A stretch of DNA of 64,000 bases from an uncultured Lachnospiraceae bacterium (GCA_900548905.1 URMK01000001.1:62001-126000), one strand, 5' to 3'. Counted from the first letter of the stretch, positions 17,221 to 27,479 are shown. Numbers and translations are program-made. The notes: a model not told the origin generated them from the sequence alone.

Positions 17221-18111
17221 ATGAAACGCAGTCAAAACAAGATAAAGCTTTCAAAAGAAGAAAAAATATACCAGGCGGTTATTTCCCTGTTCATTCTTCT
17301 GTTTTTATTAATCTGTATCGTGCCGTTCCTGTATGTAATAGGGATGTCCCTGACATCCGAAGGAGAAATGATACAGAGGAACTATTTTGTTATCATACCA
17401 AGGGAACCGATAGCAGCAGCTTATAAATATGTATTGAATAAAAAGTTTTTTATGAGTATGGGAGTGACGGTGGTGCGGACGGTTTTCGGAGTTTTTGCTG
17501 CCCTGGCTTTGGCAGTCCCTGCCGGTTATATTATGGCAAAACAGGATCTTCCCTATCGTTCGGCCTTTATGGTTTTTTTCCTTATCACCATGATTCTGAA
17601 CGGCGGGCTGATCCCGAATTATATGCTGATGACAAGGCTGAAACTGTTGGATTCCTTCTGGGTATATATAGCGCCGGCTTTTGCAAATACCTATGGTATC
17701 CTGGTAATTAAGCTGTTTGTGGAAGGAATCCCCACAGATGTTACCGATTCCGCCGAGCTGGACGGTGCATCGGAAACCCAGAAGCTGGTGTATATAGTCA
17801 TGCCGCTGCTGAAGCCCACCCTGTGTGCGCTGGGGCTGTTTGCAGCGGTTACCCATTGGAATTCCTGGTTTGACGCCTTGGTCTATATCAGAAACGAAGC
17901 TTTGTATCCGATCCAGATGGTAATCAGAAATCTGCTGGTTGCAAGTTCCAGCGGCGATATGATGAGCAATGTTAATACCTATGCGAAAATGACGTCGGAA
18001 TCCATTAAGATGGCGAGTGTGGTCATAGCGGTGCTGCCTATCCTGTGTGTATATCCGTTTCTTCAGAAGTATTTTGTACATGGTATGTATACCGGAGCGG
18101 TAAAGGGGTAG
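17221..18111 (+). CDS. Sugar ABC transporter permease (YtcP/UgpE type)
   Basis: 296 residues with six membrane helices; the EAA loop is DSAELDGASETQKLVYIVMPLLKP. It is the partner of the preceding permease and starts directly after its stop codon. The C terminus (QKYFVHGMYTGAVKG) is the usual end for carbohydrate uptake permeases of this subgroup. Transport of complex oligosaccharides is inferred from the enzymes around it. Confidence 0.93.
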   Translation: MKRSQNKIKLSKEEKIYQAVISLFILLFLLICIVPFLYVIGMSLTSEGEMIQRNYFVIIPREPIAAAYKYVLNKKFFMSMGVTVVRTVFGVFAALALAVPAGYIMAKQDLPYRSAFMVFFLITMILNGGLIPNYMLMTRLKLLDSFWVYIAPAFANTYGILVIKLFVEGIPTDVTDSAELDGASETQKLVYIVMPLLKPTLCALGLFAAVTHWNSWFDALVYIRNEALYPIQMVIRNLLVASSSGDMMSNVNTYAKMTSESIKMASVVIAVLPILCVYPFLQKYFVHGMYTGAVKG

Positions 18112-18151
18112 GTGCACCTGAGAGTTTATACAAAGAAAAGGAGAAGGGAAA

Positions 18152-19906
18152 ATGAAAAAGAATCGGAAAAGACAGACGGCTGTTTTCATGTCTCTGGCGC
18201 TGGCGGTATCTGCGTTAACAGGCTGTGGAGGGAAAACGGAAGAAGCACAGACGGAAAGTGTACAGCAGAGCCGCGCCGTACAGGACGGCACGGGGGAGAC
18301 ATCGGCGGACAGTGGGCAACCTGCCGCTTTTGCGGATATTGAATTCCCGGATTCCATGCCTTCCAACCCAACGTTTGCTGAGGCGGACTGGTATGGTTAC
18401 GACGATATGAGTAAGAAATATGAGATTGAAATTTTTACTTATCATTACGGAAAGACCCCTCCGGCAGAGGATCCCATAGAGGCGTGGCTGGAAGAAAAAT
18501 ATAATGTTGACATAACATTGACAACCTGTGCACAGAGTGATATGGAAACGGTACTTTCCACCCGGTTTTCGTCCGGGGATGTGCCGGATCTTGTGACGCT
18601 TCCGGTGCTTCCTGACGCAGTGAGCGGTAAGAATTTCGGATTCACCCTTGCAGAACAGGGACTGCTGCTGGATGCGAAGGAGATTTATCCTTATCTGCCC
18701 CAAACCTGTAAATTTGTAACCAAAACGATTCTGGACTACAGTACAATGCCCGACGGCACTATACCGTTTTTTACCAAATATTCCATTCAGGACAGTGATA
18801 TATGGGCTTATGCGATCCGTCAGGACTGGCTTGATACATTTGGCATGCATATGCCGGAAACAAAGGAAGAACTTATTGCATATGCCAAGGCATGCACCTT
18901 TGAGGACCCGGATGGAAACGGGATACAGGATACCTGGTTTATGACCGGCGCGGGGGGCGGAACGACCTTCGGCATGCTTACCAATTTTATTAACTTTTTT
19001 GGAAATCCTACCGCCCACGCGGAGAACGGTACGCTGGTTTCCCCTATGTTTGACGGGACTACCAAAACGTATCTGGAATTTTTAAATGAATTGTATGAAC
19101 TGGGGGTACTTGCGCCAGACTGGTATACGATCGATTGGGAAACTGCCAAATCATATACGATGAATGATAAAATCGGTATGGTTCATTATCCCTCAAACTC
19201 TCTGTATGAGGAATATGTAAATGCCCATAACAGAGACTACAGCATTATCCATTCCTGGGCTTTCCTGGATAAAGCGCCCATTGAGAACGCCAAATATGCG
19301 GCAAGCGGTAATCCCGGCCTGTTGTTTGCCATCCCGAAATCCAGCGTACAGGAGGACCCCGGAAAGCTGAAGAGAATCTGTCATATAATGGATGCCATGT
19401 GCTACGGCGGCGAGGCTTATCTCCAGACGGTCCAGGGGGGCGGACTGGACGTATATCCGGATTATAAGGATGATTACAGGCAGTACAATGAAGACGGGAC
19501 CAATATATGCTATGTGGCGCCCACCCATCCCGGATTTACGGAATACGGCACCGACAACCTGGATCTGGCAGCCTGGCAGAATTTCGGGTATACGCTGAAA
19601 TGGCAGCAGTATTATTCCACAAACGAAGAAGAAAAGGATTATTTCGAGCTGATAAATGAAGGCGTTAAAAAAATGGCCGGGTATGAACGGTGGAATAATG
19701 ATGCCCTTTTGATTAATATTTCCGGGGATATCGCGCCAAATCTGACGGAGTATGAAAATGCCCAGCAGTATAAATTTGTGACAGGGCAGAGAAGCTTTGA
19801 CGAATGGGAAGCATTCCAAAAGGAGTGGCTGGATAAGGGCGGAAGAGAAAAGATGACCGCAACGGCTGAAAGCCTTGGGTGTACACTCCCGGATGAAATG
19901 AAGTAG
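18152..19906 (+). CDS. Extracellular sugar-binding lipoprotein (LplA-like)
   Basis: 584 residues. The signal peptide (about 1-25) ends in the lipobox LTGC, with Cys25 as the lipidation site, followed by a charged, disordered linker. The mature part is a large family 1 binding protein with a calcium-binding-like DPDGNGIQDT loop near residue 250. It captures the sugar for the two permeases upstream. It lies only 13 bases before the GH106-like gene, so uptake and cleavage are coupled in one operon. Confidence 0.93.
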   Translation: MKKNRKRQTAVFMSLALAVSALTGCGGKTEEAQTESVQQSRAVQDGTGETSADSGQPAAFADIEFPDSMPSNPTFAEADWYGYDDMSKKYEIEIFTYHYGKTPPAEDPIEAWLEEKYNVDITLTTCAQSDMETVLSTRFSSGDVPDLVTLPVLPDAVSGKNFGFTLAEQGLLLDAKEIYPYLPQTCKFVTKTILDYSTMPDGTIPFFTKYSIQDSDIWAYAIRQDWLDTFGMHMPETKEELIAYAKACTFEDPDGNGIQDTWFMTGAGGGTTFGMLTNFINFFGNPTAHAENGTLVSPMFDGTTKTYLEFLNELYELGVLAPDWYTIDWETAKSYTMNDKIGMVHYPSNSLYEEYVNAHNRDYSIIHSWAFLDKAPIENAKYAASGNPGLLFAIPKSSVQEDPGKLKRICHIMDAMCYGGEAYLQTVQGGGLDVYPDYKDDYRQYNEDGTNICYVAPTHPGFTEYGTDNLDLAAWQNFGYTLKWQQYYSTNEEEKDYFELINEGVKKMAGYERWNNDALLINISGDIAPNLTEYENAQQYKFVTGQRSFDEWEAFQKEWLDKGGREKMTATAESLGCTLPDEMK

Positions 19907-19919
19907 ACGGAGGGTGAAG

Positions 19920-22556
19920 ATGAATACGAGCTATATCAGGCCCCTTTTCTGGCAGCACGGTGAACCGGAAACGGTACTGAAAGAAGAAATGCATCGGATG
20001 CGGGAAAGCGGGATCGACAGCTTTATCGTGGAATCCAGGCCGCATCCGGATTACCTGAGCTATGGCTGGTGGCGTGATTTGGATATTATTATCGCGGAAG
20101 CAAAAAAGCTGGGGATGAAGGTATGGATTTTTGACGACAGCGCTTTCCCCAGCGGATACGCTGCGGGCAGGTTGAAACGCCTGTACCCGGAAGCGCTGAA
20201 AAGGTATGTCAGGGAAGTCCATATTGATGCCGTCGGCCCTCTTTCAGGAAGTTCCTTCCGTCTGAAGGATTGGCTGGATGGGGAGGAAAAGTTGATCCGG
20301 GCAACTGCCGCAAGACGCAAGGGCGGCTATGAGGATCTGGAGGAGGAAGGCCTTCAGGATCTTTCCTCATATATAGAAGATGGAATTTTGTATTGGGATG
20401 TCCCGGAAGGGGCATGGCGGGTATTCTTCTTTATAGAAACCGGAAAAGGCGGTGAAGAGTGGACCAAGGATTATGTGAATCCTATTGACGGCGCTTCGGT
20501 GGAACGGTTCATTGACATTATATATGAAGAACATTTCCGGCGCTACCGGGAAGAATTCGGAACCGTTATCCAGGGGTTCTTTTCCGATGAGCCCCGGTTT
20601 GGCAATGCCCCTGTTTATCATGCCCGTCCCGGTGACTGGACAGAGTACGGCGGAACGGCTGCGGCGGTATTTCCCTGGTGCGGCAGACTGCCGGAGCTTA
20701 TGAAAGCAGAATGCGGAGAGGATATCGGAATGCTGCTCCCCTTTCTGTGGTGCGGGGAATCCGATCATGCAGGAGATGTACGTTTCCTGTATCAGGATGT
20801 GGTTTCCCGCCTGTTCGGAACGGAGTTTATCGGCAGGATCGGAGAATGGTGCCGCAGCCATGGAGTAAAGCTGATAGGTCATGTGGTGGAGGATAACGGC
20901 GCTCATGCCAGACTGGGTTATGGCTGCGGACATTTTTTCCGTGCCATGGAGGGGATGGATGCATCAGGACTTGATGTGGTTTACCAGATTTGGCCGGAAT
21001 ATACGCAAGGGAGGCATTCCACACCCTTCGGATATCTGGATTCCCGTTTTTATTATTGGGGACTTCCTAAACTGGCTTCTTCCCTGGCGCATCTGGATCC
21101 GAAAAAGAACGGGATAACCGTCTGTGAGATTTTTGGAGCGTATGGCTGGCAGGAAGGGCTGAAGTTAATGAAATGGCTGACAGACCATGTCTGTGTACGC
21201 GGAATCAACCTGCTTATCCCCCATGCCTTTTCCCCAAAGGAAAAGGATCAGGACTGTCCGCCGCATTTTTATGCCAGGGGAGAAAATCCGCAGTGGAAGT
21301 ATTTTCATCTGTGGGCAGGGTATGCAAACAGGCTTTGCGCCCTGCTGTCGGAAGGGCGTCATGAGGCGGCAGCGGCGGTACTTTATCATGCGGAAGCGGA
21401 ATGGGGCGGTACGTATGAGCCTTTTGAAAAAGCCGTCAAAGTACTGGCGGAATGCCAGGTAGACTGTGATGTTATTCCGGCTGATTATTTGCAGCCGGAA
21501 ATCTCCGCAGTACGGGACGGCAGGCTTGCCATAAACGGGGAAACCTATGGCGCTTTGATTGTCCCCTATGCCCGTGCGCTTCCGGAAAGGACGGTGAAGG
21601 CCCTGCTTCATCTTGCGGAAGCCGGCCTTACCATATATATGATGCGTGATTATCCGGAACGGATTTATTTCAGCCGGGACAGTGCGTTGACGGATCGGCT
21701 GCGCAGCCTCGAAAAGGTACATGTCTGTGAGTATGAAGCTTTGCCCGGTCATTTTGCAAAAGAGGAAAGTGTGGTGCGGACGAAGGAGAAAATTCCCTAT
21801 CTGAGTGTGATGTGCCGAAAAACCTCTGCCGGGAAAATGTTTTTTTTCGTGAATGAGAGTAAATATAAAACAATAAGGACTACCGTTTCGTTCAGGAACA
21901 CGGAAACACCGCTGTGGTATGATGCAATGGAGAACAGGCTGTTTTTAAGCTGTCTGCCTGAAGACGGGGAAAAAGGGGAAGCAGTCCGGATGGAACGGGA
22001 GCTTGTTCTGGAACCCTATCAGTCTCTTTTTGCTTTCTGTGCGCAGACCGCAGAAGCCGCGGCCCTGCTTCCGGCCGGATTATGTAATGCGCAAGGTATT
22101 TATGACGGGCCGGCAGTTCCCGCAGCCGGAACTGCCGGAGAAGATCTTAAGGGGGAATATAGGATATCCCTGTCGGATAACCATACAGGCACAAGGGTAC
22201 CTCTTACTGTGACATCTCTTTGTAATCTTGCGGTACCGGGGCTGCTTCCGGAATATTCAGGCAGTATTTGTTATGAAACAGGATTTACGGCAGAACAGCC
22301 CTGGAACAGCTATTATCTGGATCTGGGAAGTGTATATGAAACGGCGCAGGTATGGGTAAACGGGGAAAATGCCGGCGTGCGCATCTGTCCTCCGTACAGG
22401 TTTGATGTGAGCGGGCTGGTGCGGCGAGGAGAAAACAAGCTGGAAATCATGGTAACGAACACGCTTGCCAAGGCACGGGGGAATAATGTTTTTGACAGGG
22501 CAATGCCGCAGGAACCCACAGGATTGCTGGGGCCGGTGCGGCTGCTGAAGCTTTGA
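19920..22556 (+). CDS. Large glycoside hydrolase, GH106-like (alpha-L-rhamnosidase family layout)
   Basis: 878 residues without a signal peptide. The N-terminal barrel has IRPLFWQHGEPE, a WWRDLD segment and KVWIFDDSAFPSGYAAG, a pattern typical of GH106-like proteins. An acidic pair occurs in QGFFSDEPRF. The C-terminal 150 residues form a jelly-roll of the GH2 sugar-binding type (AQVWVNGENAGVRICPPYRF). The substrate is not certain; a rhamnose-containing pectin fragment would fit GH88, DUF2264 and GH28 nearby. The ATG at 19920 is 5 bases after GGAGGG. It is the last gene of transporter operon 1. Confidence 0.75.
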   Translation: MNTSYIRPLFWQHGEPETVLKEEMHRMRESGIDSFIVESRPHPDYLSYGWWRDLDIIIAEAKKLGMKVWIFDDSAFPSGYAAGRLKRLYPEALKRYVREVHIDAVGPLSGSSFRLKDWLDGEEKLIRATAARRKGGYEDLEEEGLQDLSSYIEDGILYWDVPEGAWRVFFFIETGKGGEEWTKDYVNPIDGASVERFIDIIYEEHFRRYREEFGTVIQGFFSDEPRFGNAPVYHARPGDWTEYGGTAAAVFPWCGRLPELMKAECGEDIGMLLPFLWCGESDHAGDVRFLYQDVVSRLFGTEFIGRIGEWCRSHGVKLIGHVVEDNGAHARLGYGCGHFFRAMEGMDASGLDVVYQIWPEYTQGRHSTPFGYLDSRFYYWGLPKLASSLAHLDPKKNGITVCEIFGAYGWQEGLKLMKWLTDHVCVRGINLLIPHAFSPKEKDQDCPPHFYARGENPQWKYFHLWAGYANRLCALLSEGRHEAAAAVLYHAEAEWGGTYEPFEKAVKVLAECQVDCDVIPADYLQPEISAVRDGRLAINGETYGALIVPYARALPERTVKALLHLAEAGLTIYMMRDYPERIYFSRDSALTDRLRSLEKVHVCEYEALPGHFAKEESVVRTKEKIPYLSVMCRKTSAGKMFFFVNESKYKTIRTTVSFRNTETPLWYDAMENRLFLSCLPEDGEKGEAVRMERELVLEPYQSLFAFCAQTAEAAALLPAGLCNAQGIYDGPAVPAAGTAGEDLKGEYRISLSDNHTGTRVPLTVTSLCNLAVPGLLPEYSGSICYETGFTAEQPWNSYYLDLGSVYETAQVWVNGENAGVRICPPYRFDVSGLVRRGENKLEIMVTNTLAKARGNNVFDRAMPQEPTGLLGPVRLLKL

Positions 22557-22578
22557 AAGCCATACGGGTGTAAGTAGT

Positions 22579-22689
22579 CAGGCCATACATGGAAATCGGT
22601 GTTACTGTTCACTCAGTACGGTGCATTTACGGCACAGTACGTGAGAAAGTGATTCAGGAGTGCATAAATCCATGTATGGCCTGTTTTTT
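22579..22689 (+). terminator. Large composite terminator
   Basis: A perfect 15-bp stem (CAGGCCATACATGGA, 22579-22593, with its complement at 22669-22683) is followed by six T. The 75-base loop is itself structured (CAGTAC and GTGC pairs around 22613-22642) and contains GTTACTGTTCACTC, a motif also found at 63730-63743. Confidence 0.8.
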
Positions 22690-22760
22690 GGTATCATGAA
22701 AAATGAGTACATGATATAATTGGATATATAATTTGTGAGAATAAACCGGAGGAGAGGGCT

Positions 22761-24323
22761 ATGATAAAGCTGCTTATTGTAGAAGATGAACTGATTACCC
22801 GGCGCGGGCTGATGCGGCATATCCCATGGAAAAAAATCGGGGTGGATATGGTGGAAACGGCGGAAAGCGCAGACGAAGCCTTTGGGATATGCGCCAGATG
22901 GCAGCCGGATATCGTGCTTTCGGACATCCGGATGAGGGGGATGGACGGAATTGAGATGTGCAGGCAGCTGCGCGGGATTTTGCCGGACTGCCAGATCCTG
23001 TTTGTCAGCAGCTATTCCTATAAAGAATATCTCAAAGCGGCTATTGAACTGGGGGCTATTCAATATGTGGAGAAGCCTGTTGTCCCGGAGGAGCTTATCG
23101 GCGCGGTGGAGAAAGGAATAGAGCGGATCGGGCAGATCCGGGCACAACGGGATCTGCAGGAAAGTTATACGGAAAGTCTGGATTTCCTGAAAAAAGAGGT
23201 CCTGTTTTCCATGCTTTCCACCCCGGGGGATGTGGATAAGCTGGAATGCCAGCTGCGCAGGAGCGGGCTGTGGACCGGAACCGGTACCTGGATGCGCATC
23301 GGGATTGTAAAGCTTGCGGGTACGGTGAGTGTAGGAAGGAATTTCCGGAATGCCTACCGGGAGGTGCTTTTGACGCTTACAGATCCGGCTTTGTTTTACT
23401 GCAGTGCGGACTTTCATGATAACCGGACCCTGATCCTTCTGCTGACCGGGGCGAAGGAAACGTTGGAAGAAGGCAGCAGCCTGATACGGGGAGTGAGTGT
23501 CCTTGCGGAAGAATCCAAGGGAGAGTTCCGGCATTTCCTGGCGCTGGGAAGGATGGTGGAGGAACCGGGGCAGCTGTATGCTTCCTATGAATCCGCCTGT
23601 CAGTCTGCCAGCAGCCTGTCCTACAAAGGCTTCTCCTCCTGCGCGTTTTCGGAGGAAACGGCTGACAACAGGCACTTTGAACTGGACAGGGAGCGGGAGG
23701 AAGCGTTTGTGAATGCGCTTTCCCGGCGGGATAAAGAGGAAGCGGGCCGTATCCTGTGTACAATTTATGAGGACCTTACCGCACAGAAGGCAGCGCTGAA
23801 CAGTTCTGTTAAAAATATGTATTTCCTCCTGTATAACCACATCCTGAAGCTGGAAAAGGAGCTGCTGTGCACCGGAAAGGAGCGGAAGGAAAACGGCCGT
23901 TTCTGGGACAATGCCCTTTCTCTGCAGGAACTTCATACTTTTCTGGCCGCCCGCGCCATGGAAGCCATTGAAGAAAGGGAAAAAGAGGGCAGCGGAGGAA
24001 ATGCGGTTATTTTCCAGGTGATCGAGGTGATGAAGCAGAAATACCCCGATAAAAACCTGTGTATCAAGGATCTGGCGGATGCGGTATACCTTACGCCTTC
24101 TTACCTCTCCGGCCTGTTCAAGCGGAGGACGGGAACCACCATCAACCAGTATCTTACAAACCTGCGTGTCGAACAGTCCAAGGTCCTGCTTCGGGACAAC
24201 CGTCTGAAGCTGTACCATATAGCGGATCGGGTAGGGTATGAGGATGCGGCGTATTTTGCCAGGATTTTCAAAAACCAGACCGGGATGACGCCTTCAGAAT
24301 ACAGGGAGAATAAAAGTCTGTGA
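22761..24323 (+). CDS. YesN-type response regulator with AraC HTH
   Basis: 520 residues. The receiver domain has the phospho-acceptor Asp55 (VLSDIRM) with the acidic pair E8/D9 and the conserved Lys near 104 (YVEKPV). A long middle region is variable, as in YesN proteins. The last 100 residues are an AraC HTH pair (IKDLADAVYLTPSYLSGLFKRRTG, then RVGYEDAAYFARIFKNQTGMTPSEYR). Its stop overlaps the sensor start by 4 bases. It likely activates transporter operon 2, which follows the pair. Confidence 0.93.
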   Translation: MIKLLIVEDELITRRGLMRHIPWKKIGVDMVETAESADEAFGICARWQPDIVLSDIRMRGMDGIEMCRQLRGILPDCQILFVSSYSYKEYLKAAIELGAIQYVEKPVVPEELIGAVEKGIERIGQIRAQRDLQESYTESLDFLKKEVLFSMLSTPGDVDKLECQLRRSGLWTGTGTWMRIGIVKLAGTVSVGRNFRNAYREVLLTLTDPALFYCSADFHDNRTLILLLTGAKETLEEGSSLIRGVSVLAEESKGEFRHFLALGRMVEEPGQLYASYESACQSASSLSYKGFSSCAFSEETADNRHFELDREREEAFVNALSRRDKEEAGRILCTIYEDLTAQKAALNSSVKNMYFLLYNHILKLEKELLCTGKERKENGRFWDNALSLQELHTFLAARAMEAIEEREKEGSGGNAVIFQVIEVMKQKYPDKNLCIKDLADAVYLTPSYLSGLFKRRTGTTINQYLTNLRVEQSKVLLRDNRLKLYHIADRVGYEDAAYFARIFKNQTGMTPSEYRENKSL

Positions 24324-26149
24324 AAACACTATGGAATCAAATGAAAGCACAGTTCCGGCGTCTGCCCATGCGGATCAAGCTTACGGTGTCCTTCTCCGGC
24401 CCCATGATACTTATCTTTATCCTTTTGCTTTCCGTCAGCTATTCGGTCATTGAAACACGCTATGAAGAGCAGATCATCTATTCCGCGGATCAGTCCTTCG
24501 AACAGGCGGTGAATTTCCTCCAGAACCATCTGCAGAATATGAATTATATCCTGGAGCTGGTGGGTTCGGACCGGAATCTGCAGGATATGCTGAGTGAGGG
24601 CGGTTACCGGATAAGGCAGGAGGCGGGGGACCAATGGAGGGATTACTGGCGGATTAACGATATCATGACCTCCCTGGAGCTTTCCAACAAAATGTACCAG
24701 TGCGGCATTTATGTGCCGGACAGTCTGATATACGCCGAGAACAGATACCATTTTTTCCCGGAATCCGATTTGGAGAAAAAAGGGTATTACGGGGAACTGC
24801 GTGACCGTCTGAACCAGGGGCTTATTTATTTTACCGGCCTGGAACGAAGCGGCCCGGAAGTGGTGGGCGTGAAAAAGCAGCGGGTTGCCATGCTGAAAAA
24901 GGTATATGGCGGGGAAGTGGGGAACGGGAAAACCTGTATTGCCAGAGTCAGCGTAGCGGCGGATGAGCTGGAACGGATCGTGGTCAATTCCGATGTGACG
25001 CAGAAGGGGCTCAGTTACCTCATCAATGAACGCGGGGAAATCCTTGCGGCATCCAGCCGCGAGAATATGGATACCCTTTCCGGGAACGGGGACCTGCCCG
25101 GGTACGGGCGCAATGCCTCCTGGCAGGAGCTGCGGATAGGGGATTCTTCCTATCTGTACCGGCAGCAGAATCTGGAGCAGGCGGAGTGGACGCTGGTTTC
25201 GCTCATACCCAGACAGGATTTCTACCGGCAGACCTATCTGATGGGAATGACACTCATTCTTTTTTCCGTCCTGATTGTGCTGTCCATTTTCCTGATATCC
25301 TGGATGCTGGGCCGGTATTATACCAAACGTCTGGTAGCTCTGAATACCCGGATGAAGCAGGTGCAGAACGGACAGCTTTCCCTGGAAACGCAGGAGGAAG
25401 AGGAGAGCGACGAGATCGGGGAGCTTTTCCGCAGCTTCGGTTATATGACAAAGGAACTGCGCAAGCTGATGCTGGAGCAGTACCGGCTTGGTAAAAATGT
25501 GAAAACGGCGGAGCTGCGTGCCCTGCAGGCGCAGATAAATCCCCATTTTCTATACAACACCCTGGATCTGATCAACTGGGAGGCCATGGATTACAATGCG
25601 CCGGAAATTATGGAGATCGCCCGTAATCTGGCCCGGTTTTACCGGATCAGCCTGAATAAGGGCAGACAGATCGTGCGGGTGGAGGAAGAACTGAACCATG
25701 TCAGGGCCTACGTGCGGATTGAAAATTATCATTTCGACGATGCCATCCGTCTGGAAATCGAAGCGGAAGAAGGCGTGGAGGAGTTGGCCTGTATTAACAT
25801 TATCTTGCAGCCCTTTGTGGAAAATGCCATTATGTACAGCATTGCAAAGGCCCCTGACCGGGAGACCTGCAATATCCGTATCAGCGCGGTACGCGAAGGG
25901 GAGGATCTGGTATTCCGTATTACGGACAACGGATTCGGAATGACCCCGGAGCAGATAGAACGGATATTTGAAGAAAACAGCTATGATGTCAGCCATGGCT
26001 ACGGAGCAAAAAACGTAAATTTCCGTATTAAGCTTTGCTATGGGGAGGAATACGGCGTGTTTTATGAAAGTGAGGTGGGAAAGGGGACCACGGTGACGGT
26101 AAGGGTACCCGCCCTGACACCGGAGGAAGCCGAAAAAAAGCTGCAATAA
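24320..26149 (+). CDS. YesM-type sensor histidine kinase
   Basis: 609 residues with a GTG start overlapping the response regulator stop. The two membrane segments (about 19-41 and 305-327) enclose a dCACHE-like extracellular sensor. A HAMP domain and an HK_7/YesM kinase core follow. The phospho-acceptor His is in QINPHFLYNTLDLINW (near 408). The ATP-binding motifs are PFVENAIMYS and DNGFGM. It probably senses a sugar or the loaded binding protein outside the cell and phosphorylates the preceding regulator. Confidence 0.94.
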   Translation: MKTLWNQMKAQFRRLPMRIKLTVSFSGPMILIFILLLSVSYSVIETRYEEQIIYSADQSFEQAVNFLQNHLQNMNYILELVGSDRNLQDMLSEGGYRIRQEAGDQWRDYWRINDIMTSLELSNKMYQCGIYVPDSLIYAENRYHFFPESDLEKKGYYGELRDRLNQGLIYFTGLERSGPEVVGVKKQRVAMLKKVYGGEVGNGKTCIARVSVAADELERIVVNSDVTQKGLSYLINERGEILAASSRENMDTLSGNGDLPGYGRNASWQELRIGDSSYLYRQQNLEQAEWTLVSLIPRQDFYRQTYLMGMTLILFSVLIVLSIFLISWMLGRYYTKRLVALNTRMKQVQNGQLSLETQEEEESDEIGELFRSFGYMTKELRKLMLEQYRLGKNVKTAELRALQAQINPHFLYNTLDLINWEAMDYNAPEIMEIARNLARFYRISLNKGRQIVRVEEELNHVRAYVRIENYHFDDAIRLEIEAEEGVEELACINIILQPFVENAIMYSIAKAPDRETCNIRISAVREGEDLVFRITDNGFGMTPEQIERIFEENSYDVSHGYGAKNVNFRIKLCYGEEYGVFYESEVGKGTTVTVRVPALTPEEAEKKLQ

Positions 26150-26173
26150 GGAAGAGGGCTTCCCGGGGTTCCC

Positions 26174-26206
26174 GGAAAAGGGCGCGGCAATGCCGCGCTC
26201 TTTTCC
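26174..26206 (+). terminator. Terminator after the two-component pair
   Basis: GGAAAAGGGCGCGGC (26174-26188) pairs with GCCGCGCTCTTTTCC (26192-26206), 15 bp with one G-T pair and a 3-base loop. The TTTT lies within the stem. Confidence 0.75.
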
Positions 26207-26531
26207 TGCTGTGCGGTACCCAAATCCGGGGAAGTGCCGGGTGAGTACCGAAACCATTTTCACTGAAATCATCTATGGTAAAAAAGAAAAGAAATTGTCT
26301 TATGTATCTGCGGAAATATACATTATAATGAATTCACACAAAGAATAAATATTAAAATGCGCATTTAAATGGAGAAATAGCAAACAAAATATACAAACTG
26401 CACATAATGCGTAAAATAATCCGGTAAATCTCAGTTTTGTCATATTTCAATTCCTTTCCTGGAAATGTACAATTGTGGTATCAAGACAATGTATGGAAGC
26501 GAAGCCTTCCACGGAAAAGAAGGGAGAGGGA
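26207..26531 (+). other. Gene-free AT-rich promoter region of transporter operon 2
   Basis: No gene was seen. TATAAT at 26324-26329 is a candidate -10 without a well-spaced -35, as expected for an activated promoter. The direct upstream position of the YesNM pair suggests that the regulator binds here. Confidence 0.4.
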
Positions 26532-27461
26532 ATGGTGAAAGAGCGGTTTACTAACTTTGGCCACGAAATAAAGAAGAACAGGGCTTTATTCCTTATGGTG
26601 CTGCCGGCGGTGCTCCTGGTGCTGGTATTGTCCTATCTTCCCATGTCGGGGCTGATACTGGCATTTAAGAATTACCGGTTTGACAAAGGGGTATTCGGCA
26701 GCGACTGGAACGGGATGGAAAACTTCCGTTATCTGTTTTCCTCCGGCACAGGCTGGCTGATTACCAAAAACACAATTCTGTATAATCTGCTGAATCTGAT
26801 CACTTCACAGGGCCTGGCAATCGTGCTGGCAATTATCATTTCGGAAATGCAGGGAAAGTACTATAAAAAAATCACCCAATCGGTTATTTTCTTCCCTTAT
26901 TTTATTTCCTGGGTTATTGTAGGGGCCTTTGTCTATAACATATTCAACTATGAGACCGGGCTTATGAACGGCTGGCTCGTTTCCCTTGGATTGGAAAAGG
27001 TGAATGTATATTCCATGCCCTGGGTATGGCCCATTATCATCTGCTGCTTTAATGCCTGGAAGTGGTGCGGTTACAATTCCATTATTTATATTGCGGCGAT
27101 CACCGGTATTGACGGAGAATGCTATGAGGCGGCCCAGATAGACGGCGCCAATATTTTCCAGCGTATCTGGTATATCACACTGCCCTGCATCAAGCCTACG
27201 GTTATCACCATGCTGCTTCTGCAGGTGGGAAGGATCCTCCGGGGCGACTTCGAGATGTTTTACCAGATTGTTGGTAATAACGGACAGCTATATAACTCTA
27301 CCGATGTAATTGATACCTATGTATTCCGTTCCCTGATGCAGAATTCCAATCTGGGTATGACGGCGGCGGCAACCTTCTATCAGTCCATTCTCTGCTTTAT
27401 TATCATCATGCTGGTAAATACGGTTGTTAAGAAAATTGATGAAGATTATGCGTTGTTCTAA
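26532..27461 (+). CDS. Sugar ABC transporter permease (LplB type)
   Basis: 309 residues with six membrane helices, opening KERFTNFGHEIKKNRALFLMVLPAVLL. The EAA loop is YEAAQIDGANIFQRIWYITLP. The ATG at 26532 follows a GGGAGAGGG run; starts at 26475 (GTG) or 26493 (ATG) would add a short tail with poorer ribosome sites. It is the first gene of a permease-permease-lipoprotein set parallel to that at 16266-19906, and is only distantly similar to it. Confidence 0.92.
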   Translation: MVKERFTNFGHEIKKNRALFLMVLPAVLLVLVLSYLPMSGLILAFKNYRFDKGVFGSDWNGMENFRYLFSSGTGWLITKNTILYNLLNLITSQGLAIVLAIIISEMQGKYYKKITQSVIFFPYFISWVIVGAFVYNIFNYETGLMNGWLVSLGLEKVNVYSMPWVWPIIICCFNAWKWCGYNSIIYIAAITGIDGECYEAAQIDGANIFQRIWYITLPCIKPTVITMLLLQVGRILRGDFEMFYQIVGNNGQLYNSTDVIDTYVFRSLMQNSNLGMTAAATFYQSILCFIIIMLVNTVVKKIDEDYALF

Positions 27462-27479
27462 AGGGAGGAGGGAACGGTT

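Noticed and set aside
22602..24218. Long minus-strand frame of 538 codons across the response regulator gene
   Set aside because: Shadow of the GC-rich codon bias of the plus-strand gene; the protein has no recognisable domain and is rich in Pro, His, Gln and Arg.
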